DNA of 64,000 bases, taken from contig CDRNVI010000007.1 of NCBI GenBank assembly GCA_977017575.1, forward strand, positions 248,001 through 312,000, in the 5' to 3' direction. The DNA is from Paramoeba atlantica (lineage: Eukaryota > Discosea). Positions 18,901 to 27,411 of this stretch are shown here, in pieces; the first letter of the stretch is position 1; each line of letters starts with the position of its first letter. The translations under genes and the position numbers were made by a program. A model generated the notes under the pieces. It saw only the letters and a list, made by a program, of their open reading frames with translations. It did no database searches and was not told the origin of the DNA.

Positions 18901-19990
18901 CTTTCCAGAAAAGACAACAAGTGAAACTTTTTCTGATTCATATAAGAATCCTACCCGCACAAAGGAGCGTGTTCTGGACAACGAAATGCATTTTACGGAC
19001 CATTCGAGTTTACGTTCTCCGAGCACGCGCACCGCTAGTGAAGCTTGGGATCTCGAATTAGATATGGAAGAGAAGCAAACCGACCAGTTTGATCAATGGG
19101 ATGCCATGAGTGACTACGAATTCGACAAAAATCAGGGCAGGGATGATATGCCCATCTACGCCATGCTAACCGGGGATGGTGATCGGGCGATGCATTTATT
19201 ACTCGAGCAATGCGGTATATGCCACTTTGATTGCATTCTACCGTACATGGGGAAATTGAGGGATGTCGAAGGGCCATTGGGCAATGCTTCTTTTGATGAT
19301 CTTACCAAGCGCCTTCCCATCACCCGCGAGTTTATTGATTTCCAACTCAATGAAGCGATGAAATTAACCACAGAAGGGAAATTTTTGGATGCGTCCCAAA
19401 CTTTTCATAAAGTACTTTGTACATATCCCACAATTGTAGTGCCATCCTCAGAGGAAGCTCAAGAAATCGAATCTAAGGTATTCTTACAGGCCGTCTCATA
19501 CATCCAAGCACTCAATACGGAATTATATCGACGAAAGCACTTAGCTACACACCCAGGAGACATTCCAACCTCGCTTAAGCTGGCTTTGTATTTCACTCAC
19601 TTTGACCTGCAGCAAGAGCACTTAATATTGGCTCTTCGAAGTGCTATGGTGCTATGTTACAAAGCTGGAAATTTTGGTCTTGCGACAAATGTAGCAGCGC
19701 GTCTTTTGGAGTTCTCACTTCCTCCTGCAGTAGAGCAGCAAGCATGTAAATTAATCAGCACACAAAAATTGGACAACGCTCACCAGGTAGAGTATGATCC
19801 AACGAACATGTTTGCTGTGTGCTCCGCGTCTCATTGTGAAATAAAAAGCTCAGAAAAGGATTCGGTCGTTTGGTGCAAATACTGTGAGTCTCCTGCCTTG
19901 GTGCGTTTCGAAGACGAACTTTGTGAAGTTTGTCGAATGTCAAAGTATAATCGTAAGCGCTTTACACGGAATTTGCACAATGTTTGGTAG
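15992..19990 (+). CDS. COPA: Coatomer subunit alpha (alpha-COP)
   Basis: 1332 residues from the ATG at MSEFSLHSARVK. Scaffold subunit of the COPI coat for Golgi-to-ER retrieval. The N-terminal WD40 propeller (about 1-320) has the alpha-COP hallmarks: KALSFH at the start, GLHDGKLEIWDY, ASGGDDTKVRLW, SGSDDQVLRLWNW, ASGSLDQTIRIWD and SGSDDKTIRVW. A second WD-associated region and an alpha-solenoid follow (for example AAYLLSKKNLRPMAEYFL). The C-terminal COPI_C domain ends in a zinc-finger-like CKYC...CEVC segment near the terminus. Length is close to the usual 1200-1250, with a longer acidic linker around 935-1060. The upstream in-frame extension to 15920 lacks ATG and is left out. The first 500 bases are GC-rich. 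Confidence 0.95.
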   Translation: MSEFSLHSARVKALSFHAERPWILVGLHDGKLEIWDYQNQTLQERYANEHQGAVRAVCFHPHQPLFASGGDDTKVRLWSYAQRRITATLVGHLDYVRCVSFHTEQPWLLSGSDDQVLRLWNWQSRTCLGVLAGHNHYVMCGVFHPSGQSPDLVASGSLDQTIRIWDITGVRTRKPAPSLSELARSAGVLSDGTDSYGSDSRSLPAALPLLAPDLFANEIFVRCILEGHERAVNSVAFHPTRPLLVSGSDDKTIRVWSIDEACSTTMMYNETAPFPGYELEQLRGHTGNVTCVLLDVETSNILSASEDGTIRMWNTENGNAIKTISRPGGLHAGQVGRIWSLAVNENGLIAFGYDHGFGVTRLRSEHPAYSRGVHFNAEPGHVAGLYYVREGTLYTYNFDTRKESIICSLRRKGIPNHLYYVENVEAALCIFDETSPRYELYTIGSKTPTQRAAVEMRKGYYSSTAFCGSGRIIALDQSNLLIKNLQNETVSSMPLTEIKRGESFHGEIDPSSTVLNGGLTEIHTLYTLSGSENNVLASTPTHILLLEVDLNGKASVISCRDSVKDLVGVHSQDDYAYTSEDNTIQLRSVIVLVAKNELIVCDNTRLGTLFKVKELHREITSCVFGNVSRQKHRTSQLSSLPLTNAIFFATTAHLKFVLSNGHVGTVREISSKKKLYLAAVFEKTAFFITDASSVCPLEIDLTELHLKQALSFHEHAAVNEILRGKKVHGQALAAYLLSKKNLRPMAEYFLRDSRSKFFLSLEKGKLNEARKYAKELDTSDIWQHFSRAAWEHGDALSALEAYESTNDENSQAETHLLLGNLESLEPLVEKSTCPHLTTTYSMILGNHTKQLDVLVQSGQYALALALARTRHMGSDIIQELEEKFKNRVQCIYDSRDNDKGADNECEAQLCLDNLIQRCANLETQKQPSGLFSMQDSSLEFAELRKIAVWPHLEDETENVDEFYQHDLVKDFPEKTTSETFSDSYKNPTRTKERVLDNEMHFTDHSSLRSPSTRTASEAWDLELDMEEKQTDQFDQWDAMSDYEFDKNQGRDDMPIYAMLTGDGDRAMHLLLEQCGICHFDCILPYMGKLRDVEGPLGNASFDDLTKRLPITREFIDFQLNEAMKLTTEGKFLDASQTFHKVLCTYPTIVVPSSEEAQEIESKVFLQAVSYIQALNTELYRRKHLATHPGDIPTSLKLALYFTHFDLQQEHLILALRSAMVLCYKAGNFGLATNVAARLLEFSLPPAVEQQACKLISTQKLDNAHQVEYDPTNMFAVCSASHCEIKSSEKDSVVWCKYCESPALVRFEDELCEVCRMSKYNRKRFTRNLHNVW

Positions 19991-20436
19991 CCAAGTTAAC
20001 GGCAAGACCACTGCTCTTGAAGCTTCCTGACCTTTTTTTTGCAACGTAGGGAGGCACTCACTATTGGCAAAGGCACCCATCCGGCAAATTTGTAAATTTA
20101 TTGGATGTTCATAATTTATTGTATTTTTACACGTTGATTAGATACATTGGAAAAACTCTTTTATCAAGTTCATTTAGTTGACTTGCACCTATTGTGAGTT
20201 CAATTAAACAGAATTCGCAAATAAGTCTACCCAAGAATAAACAGGGGTGTATCTAAAAAAATGTCCCGAATCTTCTCCATCCCGATCTCGTCTAAACAAA
20301 TTACCAAAACGGTCTCAACTTCGATTGACACATACCCCCCCACCTTTCTTCCTTTCTCTTTTCTCTTTTTTGAACTCTTAACCTTTACCTAAGAACCCTA
20401 TTCCACCTTTCTTCACCTCTATCTCACCCCCCCCCC
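19991..20436. other. Intergenic stretch with polypyrimidine run
   Basis: 446 bases. The right half becomes a long C/T-rich tract (TTTCTTCC, CTCACCCCCCCCCC) leading into the next gene, the same kind of leader seen before the genes at 1 and 42446. No other feature seen. Confidence 0.5.
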
Positions 20437-20524
20437 ATGCCCCGTGACCCCCACGAGGACACCGCATCCGCCTACTCCTCCCCCCCCCGCTCCCCCCTCC
20501 CTCCATGCCCAGACCCTCCAGCGC

Positions 20525-21361
20525 ATGCGCGCCTACCGCACCGCGCGCTCCCGGCACGAGCCCCACAAAGGGAAGTACGCGATGAACTTCACAGCGCCCC
20601 GGTTCCCCTCCTCCAACGCTTCTTCCAGTCAAAGGCATACGGCAAAGGTAAACGAGAGTGTCGGTCAAGTAGCGTACCCCCCCGTGACGCTCCCCGGGAG
20701 GGGGGGTGGCAAGAAGAGTGCCGGGGGGAGTCGGTGGTCCAGAGGCAGCGCCCCGGCCCGACCACAGCCCGGGAGCGCGACCCAGGGGGTACCGTTTTAT
20801 GCTACAAAGGATAAAACGATGGGGGAGAGATCCTTTTCGGCTTCGGGTTCTTGTTGGGCGCATCACCGGGTACTGCCCAGTGCCTCGATGCGGTCGGGCT
20901 CGGAGCGGTGTGTGCTGGGGAGTGGGGCGGGGAGCAGTTTGGGGAAGTACGGTCCTGGGGTGCATTATGCGGTTCCCGGGATGGGGGATGTGAGGAGGAG
21001 GGAGGCTTCTGGGAGTATGCGCTCCCGGGCGCCTCGGATTCCGTTGGGGAAGACGGAGGGGGCGGGACGGTATTACGGTGTGAAAGGCGGAGTTGGGGAG
21101 GTGCAGCAAAAGGGGAGGGGAAGTTTCTGGACCCGGCCACCGACGCAACCGAGGGAGGCAGTGCTTCCGCGAAAAAATGCTAATGCGAAGGGGGCGGTAG
21201 TGCCGACATCCGCGCGGGATCCTTTGCATCGGATTCCGAACAGTTCTCGGGCGTCGTTTTCCGCGACCTCGTCTAGATTACCACATTTCGAGCGTCTGTC
21301 TTGTACTCCCGGTCCCGGGCACTATGCCTCGCCGTTGATTAGTATGGGTATGATGGTATGA
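20525..21361 (+). CDS. PGPG-Y (SHIPPO/STPGR-like) repeat protein
   Basis: 278 residues from the first in-frame ATG (MRAYRTARSRHEPHKGKY). It is basic, with Gly/Ser/Arg-rich low complexity. Two segments resemble the Pro-Gly-Pro-Gly-x-Tyr repeats of SHIPPO/STPG proteins: GKYGPGVHYAVPG (about 140-150) and TPGPGHYASP near the C-terminus. Family members bind microtubules in cilia, flagella or sperm tails, so a cytoskeletal role is possible but weakly supported. A second ATG at 20437 (MPRDPHEDTASAYSSPP) lies in another frame and would join this one if the C9 run at 20480-20488 were one base shorter, so the true N-terminus may begin there. The whole gene is GC-rich: C-rich first, then G-rich. Confidence 0.5.
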   Translation: MRAYRTARSRHEPHKGKYAMNFTAPRFPSSNASSSQRHTAKVNESVGQVAYPPVTLPGRGGGKKSAGGSRWSRGSAPARPQPGSATQGVPFYATKDKTMGERSFSASGSCWAHHRVLPSASMRSGSERCVLGSGAGSSLGKYGPGVHYAVPGMGDVRRREASGSMRSRAPRIPLGKTEGAGRYYGVKGGVGEVQQKGRGSFWTRPPTQPREAVLPRKNANAKGAVVPTSARDPLHRIPNSSRASFSATSSRLPHFERLSCTPGPGHYASPLISMGMMV

Positions 21362-21914
21362 GATGGAAGACAGAAGGAATGGGATCGACTAGTAGCGTGT
21401 TCTTAGTTGTGTATATTTCGTTTGGTTGAGATTCTCGAATCGCAAAGAGGACTAATTATATTTTCTGCAGAGATCTGCATGTACATGGAAACGCACGTAA
21501 GAAATCAAATCTAATTAAACCTACCGCAATTCGCTATCTTTGCTAGTCTATTAGAGATTTTACAATGTCAAATACATTTGATAGTTGTTGGTTTTTAAGC
21601 TGAAACCTTATAGTCATGTCGTAGAGCTTGAAATAAAGAAGTCTTCGTGCAAAATACATGCACGTAGGTTTTCATGAGCTTTCATTATGTGATAAAAATG
21701 ATGATAAAAGTAATGCGCTATTATTTTCGTTCTTATAGTGTGCCGTATGTAATGGAGCATGAATGTTTCTTGGTTTTTTTGTTTCAATATTTTATTTACT
21801 CTACAACCTCTCTAATGGGTTTATTTATTGTTATTTCAAATGAATATTGCGTAGATAAAGAAGGTCGCATGATGTGAAAACTGTTACCTTCAACATTTGG
21901 AAGACGAAGTCCTC
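21362..21914. other. Intergenic stretch, nothing recognised
   Basis: 553 bases, AT-rich. A 67-codon ATG frame at 21674-21877 is hydrophobic, lies in AT-rich sequence and is not accepted as a gene. The next gene's frame is open back to 21897 without an ATG. Confidence 0.45.
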
Positions 21915-24890
21915 ATGAGACGTGTTTGCCTTCTTCAGCGAAAAGCCATGTTTACCAACTCTTGTCCATTTTTTGCAAAGACAGCGGCAGCGCGCAGTAA
22001 TTATAATATGACTACCGAAAAAGAGCGGTCTCGAAGTCAACCTAGAAATAAGAAGCCTGTTTCTGAGGAATTATCCATCAGCAAGAAGCGGTTGGACGAC
22101 TTGCCTCTAAAAACTAAATTTAAAGATTCCATTGAGTCTGGTGAAATTTCTACTCCTAGTTGTTATGGTACAGATGACCTCGTACGTTTAGGACTTGAAC
22201 TTATGTATCGCTCCATATTGAATTTACCGAGCCAATTTGCTGCGAATGCCACACGTTACGTACGCTCTAAAAGATCTAAAGAGGAACTCAGTGCCGTTGA
22301 CGACGCCAGGCTTCGAAAAGTTACTGGGGTGAAATATATTAATGATGCAAGTTTAGTTGATGAATCTAGTGGTGCAGATGTATTAATGAATAAACCTTTA
22401 AACTCATCATTGACGCAAAATGGAAATTGTTTCACTGAGAGACATGATCGGGTCGCAGAAAAGGCTCGGAGACTACTCCAAGAGATTCCTTACTTCCAAA
22501 TCGAACGGCTTCTCATCATGGATTACGCCAACGAAGGTGGATTCTATGATCTAGATATATTTTCAAATGTCTCTGACAGTTTTCCGAACGAAAAGACGCA
22601 TATGATCCTCATTGATGAACAAGGAATCGCTGGAGTCCTCAGCCCTTCGCTTCCGATTGTCAAGCAGAATCAAGTCACACTGATTCGAGTACCCCGAGGC
22701 GCCGACAGCGGTGACTTGTGGATATTATACGCCATGTTTTGTGCCATTCTCCCCCATTACAACTGTGGAACAAGTACGGCATCCGCTATAAAGGAAATCT
22801 TTGTCCTTACTCGGGATGGATCTTTGCGGGATGCCGTACACTCTCTTTCGAACAACCTTTCTGATTTAATACAACATTTATCATCCCAGACGCGTAGCGG
22901 ACGTATCCTGTCCCCTTCAGCAATGAATACCAAAAGCTATCTTGCTTTCCGATGTCTAGAACTAAAAGGCGGCGTTACGACAGAACACCAAGCGAGAGAT
23001 ATTGGCTCTGTTGCGACCAATGAAGCACGGAACATTGATTTAACGTTGAGGTCTGAACCTTCACTAGGGGGAATTCCTAGTTCTTCCTCCCCTCCCAATA
23101 AATCCGATAATGAAGTCGCGCAGACCTTCATAAAAAGTACTCCCAGCGTCGGTACAAGTCATAGAGTAGATGTGAGCAATTCAGAGACTATTGTCTTTTT
23201 GCGCCTCTTGAGAGGTCTCGTACTGAAGCGCGTGTCTCTAAGACGCAATTACTTAATATGGCGTAACCTTGAGCGTTCTTTGCACAGTAAAACGGTTATA
23301 CCGTACTCTAATAAAACTCAAAAGAGTCAGCGAAAAACATATCGATGTAAGAAAGGCGTTGAGATATTGCGTCACATCCTGGCCAAACAGCGTCAAAAAT
23401 TGCAAGACTATTCGGCAAGGTGTATCGCTAAACTGAATGGGGTTCGAAAGAATTTATTGGCCTGTGCTTGCAGGTTAGAAAACATGTTTCCAGTCGATGA
23501 TCATATAAAACGAGATATGAGTTTGATAAGAAAGCACGCTCTTTTATTCATCAAAAGCCGAAATAATATAAGCTTGGGAAAGCACCATCCTTGTCTCCTA
23601 ATCGTGGACTTTTTCACGTTGGGCAAGTCGTCTGCTTCATCCTGGAGTGAAGAGCTGGGTGCCGTTACCTACCAAACGACTGAATCCTCTCACAAGTCAG
23701 CGAGTGCTGACATGCCTGAGTTTTTAAAGCACGAGGTTGCTGAACTTCGAATCCCACTACTAGCACATATTCCGGAGATTGATGATCAGGACCTCAATGT
23801 GATGGACATTGAAACCAAACTCCGTATGTCTACTCAGTCAGTAGGAAGCATCCGAGCCCAACTCACATGCTACTTATGCTACGTGCTCTCACTGCTAGAA
23901 GGTTACTTTCAGTCCTGCATTGTACTGGGAGGGGGAGCCTTTGCTGCCAAACCTAGTTTTCGAGAGGTCTACACCGACGAAGATGTTTTGGCATCGAATC
24001 CTGGTGGAAAGCATATTATAGACTCGTTGTACGCCCTCTATTTTTCGAATGCTCCCAATGGTAAGAATATGAACGGCTTGAAAAAAAATCTTGAAGTCGA
24101 AGATCAAGCTTCTGCTTCGGGGATGCACAAGGATGTTTCTGGCGCAGCGTTCGGACCTGTCATTAGTCGTAGAATTTCGTACGCACCACATCAGCTGAAG
24201 TCAATTGAACTAGTGTCCCGTTTATCGTGGGATGCACTTTTTGTGCAGCACCCGAATGCGAAACATCCAAAGGCGTATTTTCGCTGGTGGAAAGAACGTG
24301 CTACTACACTACCGCAAAGCGTGTTAACACCTACGATAGAGGATGTCACGAGCGTTCTTCGTAGTGTGATGGAACCCGTGGTCATTCAAGCCCACGTAGG
24401 ATACCTCCTCCTGTGTCCTGGGCGTTGCTTATCCATCCTTCCTCAGCATGATTCCTCGCACCGGGGTGAAAATTCCAAAGGTTATCCCGTACAGAACTTG
24501 CTACGAAATCAAATAGTAAAGGTTGTTGTTCCTTTAGGTTATGAGGGGCTGTATTTGTTTCGACTTTTACTGGAGCGATCAAGGGAAATTTCTACTCTCT
24601 CGCTTGAAGCGAGAACGGCCTTCAAGAAAACGTCCGAAGACTTAAATCGGCATGTACAAATTAAAGGACAGCTTGTTCCTCTCCATTCCTTCTGTGCCCT
24701 GGTTAGTGCATACGTGGATGATTCTATGCTCGATTTCGGTACGAAATCGAAAGAATTCCTTCGTCGGATCTGGAGCTGGTGTAAAATCTACACGCGATTT
24801 CACTTTGAACACGGTAAACGGTCGGGGTGTAGTTTTTCGTCCTTAAAATATGCTCGACCTCCCGATAATCGTGCTTCGACCAATAAATAG
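21915..24890 (+). CDS. Large unrecognised protein (weak Vps38/UVRAG-like resemblance)
   Basis: 991 residues from the first in-frame ATG; a later ATG at 22008 (MTTEKERSRSQPRN) is an equally good start. The N-terminal 60 residues are charged. Around 430-520 there is a basic, probably coiled-coil segment (EILRHILAKQRQKLQDY). The region near 610-680 (AELRIPLLAHIPEI, then SIRAQLTCYLCYVLSLLEGY and a Ser-x-Arg-E motif) loosely recalls the C-terminal BARA-type core of UVRAG/Vps38/Atg14, subunits of the PI3-kinase complex. That resemblance is by eye and low confidence. No membrane segment. It has good coding texture and no stops. It is followed 269 bases later by a small membrane protein gene. Confidence 0.6.
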   Translation: MRRVCLLQRKAMFTNSCPFFAKTAAARSNYNMTTEKERSRSQPRNKKPVSEELSISKKRLDDLPLKTKFKDSIESGEISTPSCYGTDDLVRLGLELMYRSILNLPSQFAANATRYVRSKRSKEELSAVDDARLRKVTGVKYINDASLVDESSGADVLMNKPLNSSLTQNGNCFTERHDRVAEKARRLLQEIPYFQIERLLIMDYANEGGFYDLDIFSNVSDSFPNEKTHMILIDEQGIAGVLSPSLPIVKQNQVTLIRVPRGADSGDLWILYAMFCAILPHYNCGTSTASAIKEIFVLTRDGSLRDAVHSLSNNLSDLIQHLSSQTRSGRILSPSAMNTKSYLAFRCLELKGGVTTEHQARDIGSVATNEARNIDLTLRSEPSLGGIPSSSSPPNKSDNEVAQTFIKSTPSVGTSHRVDVSNSETIVFLRLLRGLVLKRVSLRRNYLIWRNLERSLHSKTVIPYSNKTQKSQRKTYRCKKGVEILRHILAKQRQKLQDYSARCIAKLNGVRKNLLACACRLENMFPVDDHIKRDMSLIRKHALLFIKSRNNISLGKHHPCLLIVDFFTLGKSSASSWSEELGAVTYQTTESSHKSASADMPEFLKHEVAELRIPLLAHIPEIDDQDLNVMDIETKLRMSTQSVGSIRAQLTCYLCYVLSLLEGYFQSCIVLGGGAFAAKPSFREVYTDEDVLASNPGGKHIIDSLYALYFSNAPNGKNMNGLKKNLEVEDQASASGMHKDVSGAAFGPVISRRISYAPHQLKSIELVSRLSWDALFVQHPNAKHPKAYFRWWKERATTLPQSVLTPTIEDVTSVLRSVMEPVVIQAHVGYLLLCPGRCLSILPQHDSSHRGENSKGYPVQNLLRNQIVKVVVPLGYEGLYLFRLLLERSREISTLSLEARTAFKKTSEDLNRHVQIKGQLVPLHSFCALVSAYVDDSMLDFGTKSKEFLRRIWSWCKIYTRFHFEHGKRSGCSFSSLKYARPPDNRASTNK

Positions 24891-25159
24891 GGAGGTCATA
24901 ACCAAAACATTCTAACCACGTACACCTAGAAATGTGTTTTTCAGAAAAAGGCGATTCCACATGCTCGAAGCACTTCATATAGACCATTACAATAACTTGC
25001 ATTGCAAATTTACTTTGAAATCGCTTGCATGTTAGACTCTTCAGACATAATGTCCGTTGTGTTATGATTACAGATCATTGCAAATTTAAGGACTCAGTTA
25101 ACTATGTTTTTTCTTTTTGTAATTTCAACTTGTTAATACTTAATTCAAATTTCAAGACT

Positions 25160-25876
25160 ATGATTGTCTTTTTGGTCCTTCTGCCTGTGGTCAGTGCATG
25201 TGGCGTACTCTTCTCCCACACGTTGTGCGTCTCTGTATCTGCACTCTATGAGAAGTCCGAAATGACATCTACGGAAACAAACGTCACAGAAGGAAGGCGT
25301 CGAGGGACCCGAGTTTCATGGAGTAATGAAATACAAAGGACAATTTCAAGTTGGGATGTCCTATGGTCATTAGGATCCTTGTTAAGCCGTGTCGTTCTTT
25401 TAGTTTTAATGTTTCCGATGTATTCCGTGACATACGCGATATGTCAATGCGTTGCTTATTTTTCGACGCCGCAAGTGTCAAGTTATGTGCGGAGCAAGGA
25501 AGGTCGTGGCAAGCTCCTACGAGCAGTTATTACTTGCGTCATGATGATGGCATCTTGTTTTATCACTCCGAATCACATGGGAAATAACGATGGCCAATGG
25601 TATGTACTTTTGGTTTACATAGGTTTCACCTACTTGCTCTTGAATTTGCTTCGATTATGGACTTTTCCATTGACTATACTTCATCGCGGCTGTGCACCAA
25701 ATCGTTACGGACACGCAGATTGGTCTTCGCGGATACAAGCTTTCGCACTGCAAGACTCTAGCGAACAGTTCCGTGAGGAGTGTGAGGAGATTTATTCTGT
25801 TGCAACATGGTTAGCAGCTCCACTTTTTGTTGTTTTCGTGTGCTGTGGTGTTAATATTCTGCATCAAAGGTCGTAA
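25160..25876 (+). CDS. Small multi-pass membrane protein, unknown
   Basis: 238 residues from the ATG at MIVFLVLLPVVSACGV; the in-frame extension back to 25025 lacks a convincing start. Four to five hydrophobic segments: 1-22 (signal or first helix), about 75-100 (LLSRVVLLVLMFPMYSVTYA), about 122-142, about 150-178 (VLLVYIGFTYLLLNLLRLW) and about 215-233 (APLFVVFVCCGVNIL). Charged loops lie between. I cannot place it in a transporter or enzyme family. The compact size and several Cys residues suggest an organelle membrane protein, but there is no direct evidence. Confidence 0.6.
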   Translation: MIVFLVLLPVVSACGVLFSHTLCVSVSALYEKSEMTSTETNVTEGRRRGTRVSWSNEIQRTISSWDVLWSLGSLLSRVVLLVLMFPMYSVTYAICQCVAYFSTPQVSSYVRSKEGRGKLLRAVITCVMMMASCFITPNHMGNNDGQWYVLLVYIGFTYLLLNLLRLWTFPLTILHRGCAPNRYGHADWSSRIQAFALQDSSEQFREECEEIYSVATWLAAPLFVVFVCCGVNILHQRS

Positions 25877-26332
25877 TTAAAGAAGCCGATTGCCCAGCTA
25901 CGTATGGAGGCTTTCTGAACAGCCTACCTATCACCATTTTGGTCGTTCCTACGCAAATAGAGCACTCGATTTATTGATTGGAAGTGCAGTTTTTCAGATC
26001 AAGTTGTGAACGTATGGAAAATGCAGTGATTAGCAAAGTCACGCTTACGTACAATTAGACGCGTTTCTCTTAAGAATCACTTCCTGACTTGCTTCGAATC
26101 TTTATAACGGGACTTCGTGCACTATTTTCACATCAAGATCAAGCGTATCAGATTATGAATACCTTTTCGGGAAGAACAATTATTACCGTTGTAGGTACGT
26201 TCTACAGAATCGTGAAATACTTCTAGTTGTATACTTTCAAGCAAACCTTTCCATATGTACGTACATTTTTTATTCCAGAGCAAAAAGATCACAACTACCA
26301 TAAATTTAGAACGTTTACATTGCAGTAAACTC
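25877..26332. other. Intergenic stretch, nothing recognised
   Basis: 456 bases. An ATG at 26255 is in frame with the LRR gene and would add 26 residues, but the signal peptide begins at 26333, so the extension is probably untranslated. Confidence 0.45.
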
Positions 26333-27139
26333 ATGCCCTTGAACAGCTTACATTGGTTAGTTCTCATTGCGTTTAGTACTTCTTTGGAGTACGCAGACGA
26401 CTCCACCTTGCGACGCGGTAAAGTGGATCGACTTTTAATACCGGCCGGTGAATTATTCAGTGCGTTCATAGATGAAATAGAAAACCCACATTCCTCATGG
26501 ATAACGCATAAAAAAAGTTTTTTCCGAACCAAAGAAGTGTCCCCTTGTACATGGAAAGGAGTTATCTGTAACGCTCATTACCAGATAGAGCGCATTCAGT
26601 GGAATTATTACGACCTAAAGTACCGACTTTCCGGTCGTCTTAATTGGTATGCCATTCCTTGTACCTTAGTTTTTATTGATTGTGGATTAAACATGATCAC
26701 GGGAGGCGTACCTGCTGAACGATTTCCAGAGACTTTGGAATTTTTCTCGCTTCACGGGAATCATCTGATGGGATCACTCGACTTAACCTCACTTCCAAGT
26801 GGGATGAAAGATCTCTATGGATATGACAACGCGTTTTCCGGGACTCTCGATTTTTCTCATCTTCCACTTACAATGGAAGTCATTTGCTTACAACACAACC
26901 GATTTGAAGGCGAGGTGAGGCTTACTGATTTGCCTAGTCGACTAAATCGTCTACAGTTGCAACATAATATTTTATCAGGGATCGTGGATTTAACGCATCT
27001 AAGGGCTTATAAGGGTGTCGGAAAACGAGACATTAATCTGGCACGAAATTGCTTTACAGGCTACCGAGGCTCTCTCCCACACAATAAATTGCCCTCTTCT
27101 GTATCGTATGACCCACAGAAGGAGAATCTAATTGTTTGA
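26333..27139 (+). CDS. Secreted leucine-rich-repeat protein with intact signal peptide
   Basis: 268 residues. MPLNSLHWLVLIAFSTSLEYA is a typical secretory signal, so this member is probably exported or on the surface. The cap follows: FSAFIDEIENPHSSW, then C-T-W-K-G-V-I-C (about 65-72), the family motif C-x-W-x-G-V-x-C. About six to seven LRRs follow, such as LPSGMKDLYGYDNAFSGTL and LPLTMEVICLQHNRFEGEV, period 23. The ENPHS(S/T)W phrase and the DLYGY(Q/D)N repeat are shared with the tandem pair at 3428/5788, so the genes are paralogues. The protein ends without a membrane anchor or an obvious GPI signal. It is the best reference for where the signal peptide belongs in the family. Confidence 0.85.
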   Translation: MPLNSLHWLVLIAFSTSLEYADDSTLRRGKVDRLLIPAGELFSAFIDEIENPHSSWITHKKSFFRTKEVSPCTWKGVICNAHYQIERIQWNYYDLKYRLSGRLNWYAIPCTLVFIDCGLNMITGGVPAERFPETLEFFSLHGNHLMGSLDLTSLPSGMKDLYGYDNAFSGTLDFSHLPLTMEVICLQHNRFEGEVRLTDLPSRLNRLQLQHNILSGIVDLTHLRAYKGVGKRDINLARNCFTGYRGSLPHNKLPSSVSYDPQKENLIV

Positions 27140-27411
27140 TAGTTTCAAAACGACATCAACGTTGGTTTTCAACCTTGAGTATACTGTGTATATTGTAGAG
27201 ATTAATTTTGAAGATGTGCGAAATTCGTGGATACTTTCCTTTATCTCCCTCCGCATTTTAGCCTAAAGTTACTGGTACGTTTTGAAAAGATAGCTTTACA
27301 AGAAAAATGTATCGAGATGCATGCAATTTACAAACGCATATTTGAAATGTGCATACTATAAAAATTACTTAATCTTTAGCTTAAGCTACTAATTACTTAA
27401 GCTTTTCTGCA

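Noticed and set aside
20378-21229. Long minus-strand open frame (283 codons) opposite the PGPG-Y gene
   Set aside because: It is a by-product of the GC-rich, stop-poor composition; Pro/Arg/Gly-rich with no domain, and opposite to every other gene.
21674-21877. 67-codon hydrophobic frame before the large unknown gene
   Set aside because: AT-rich, biased composition and no similarity recognised; chance ORF most likely.
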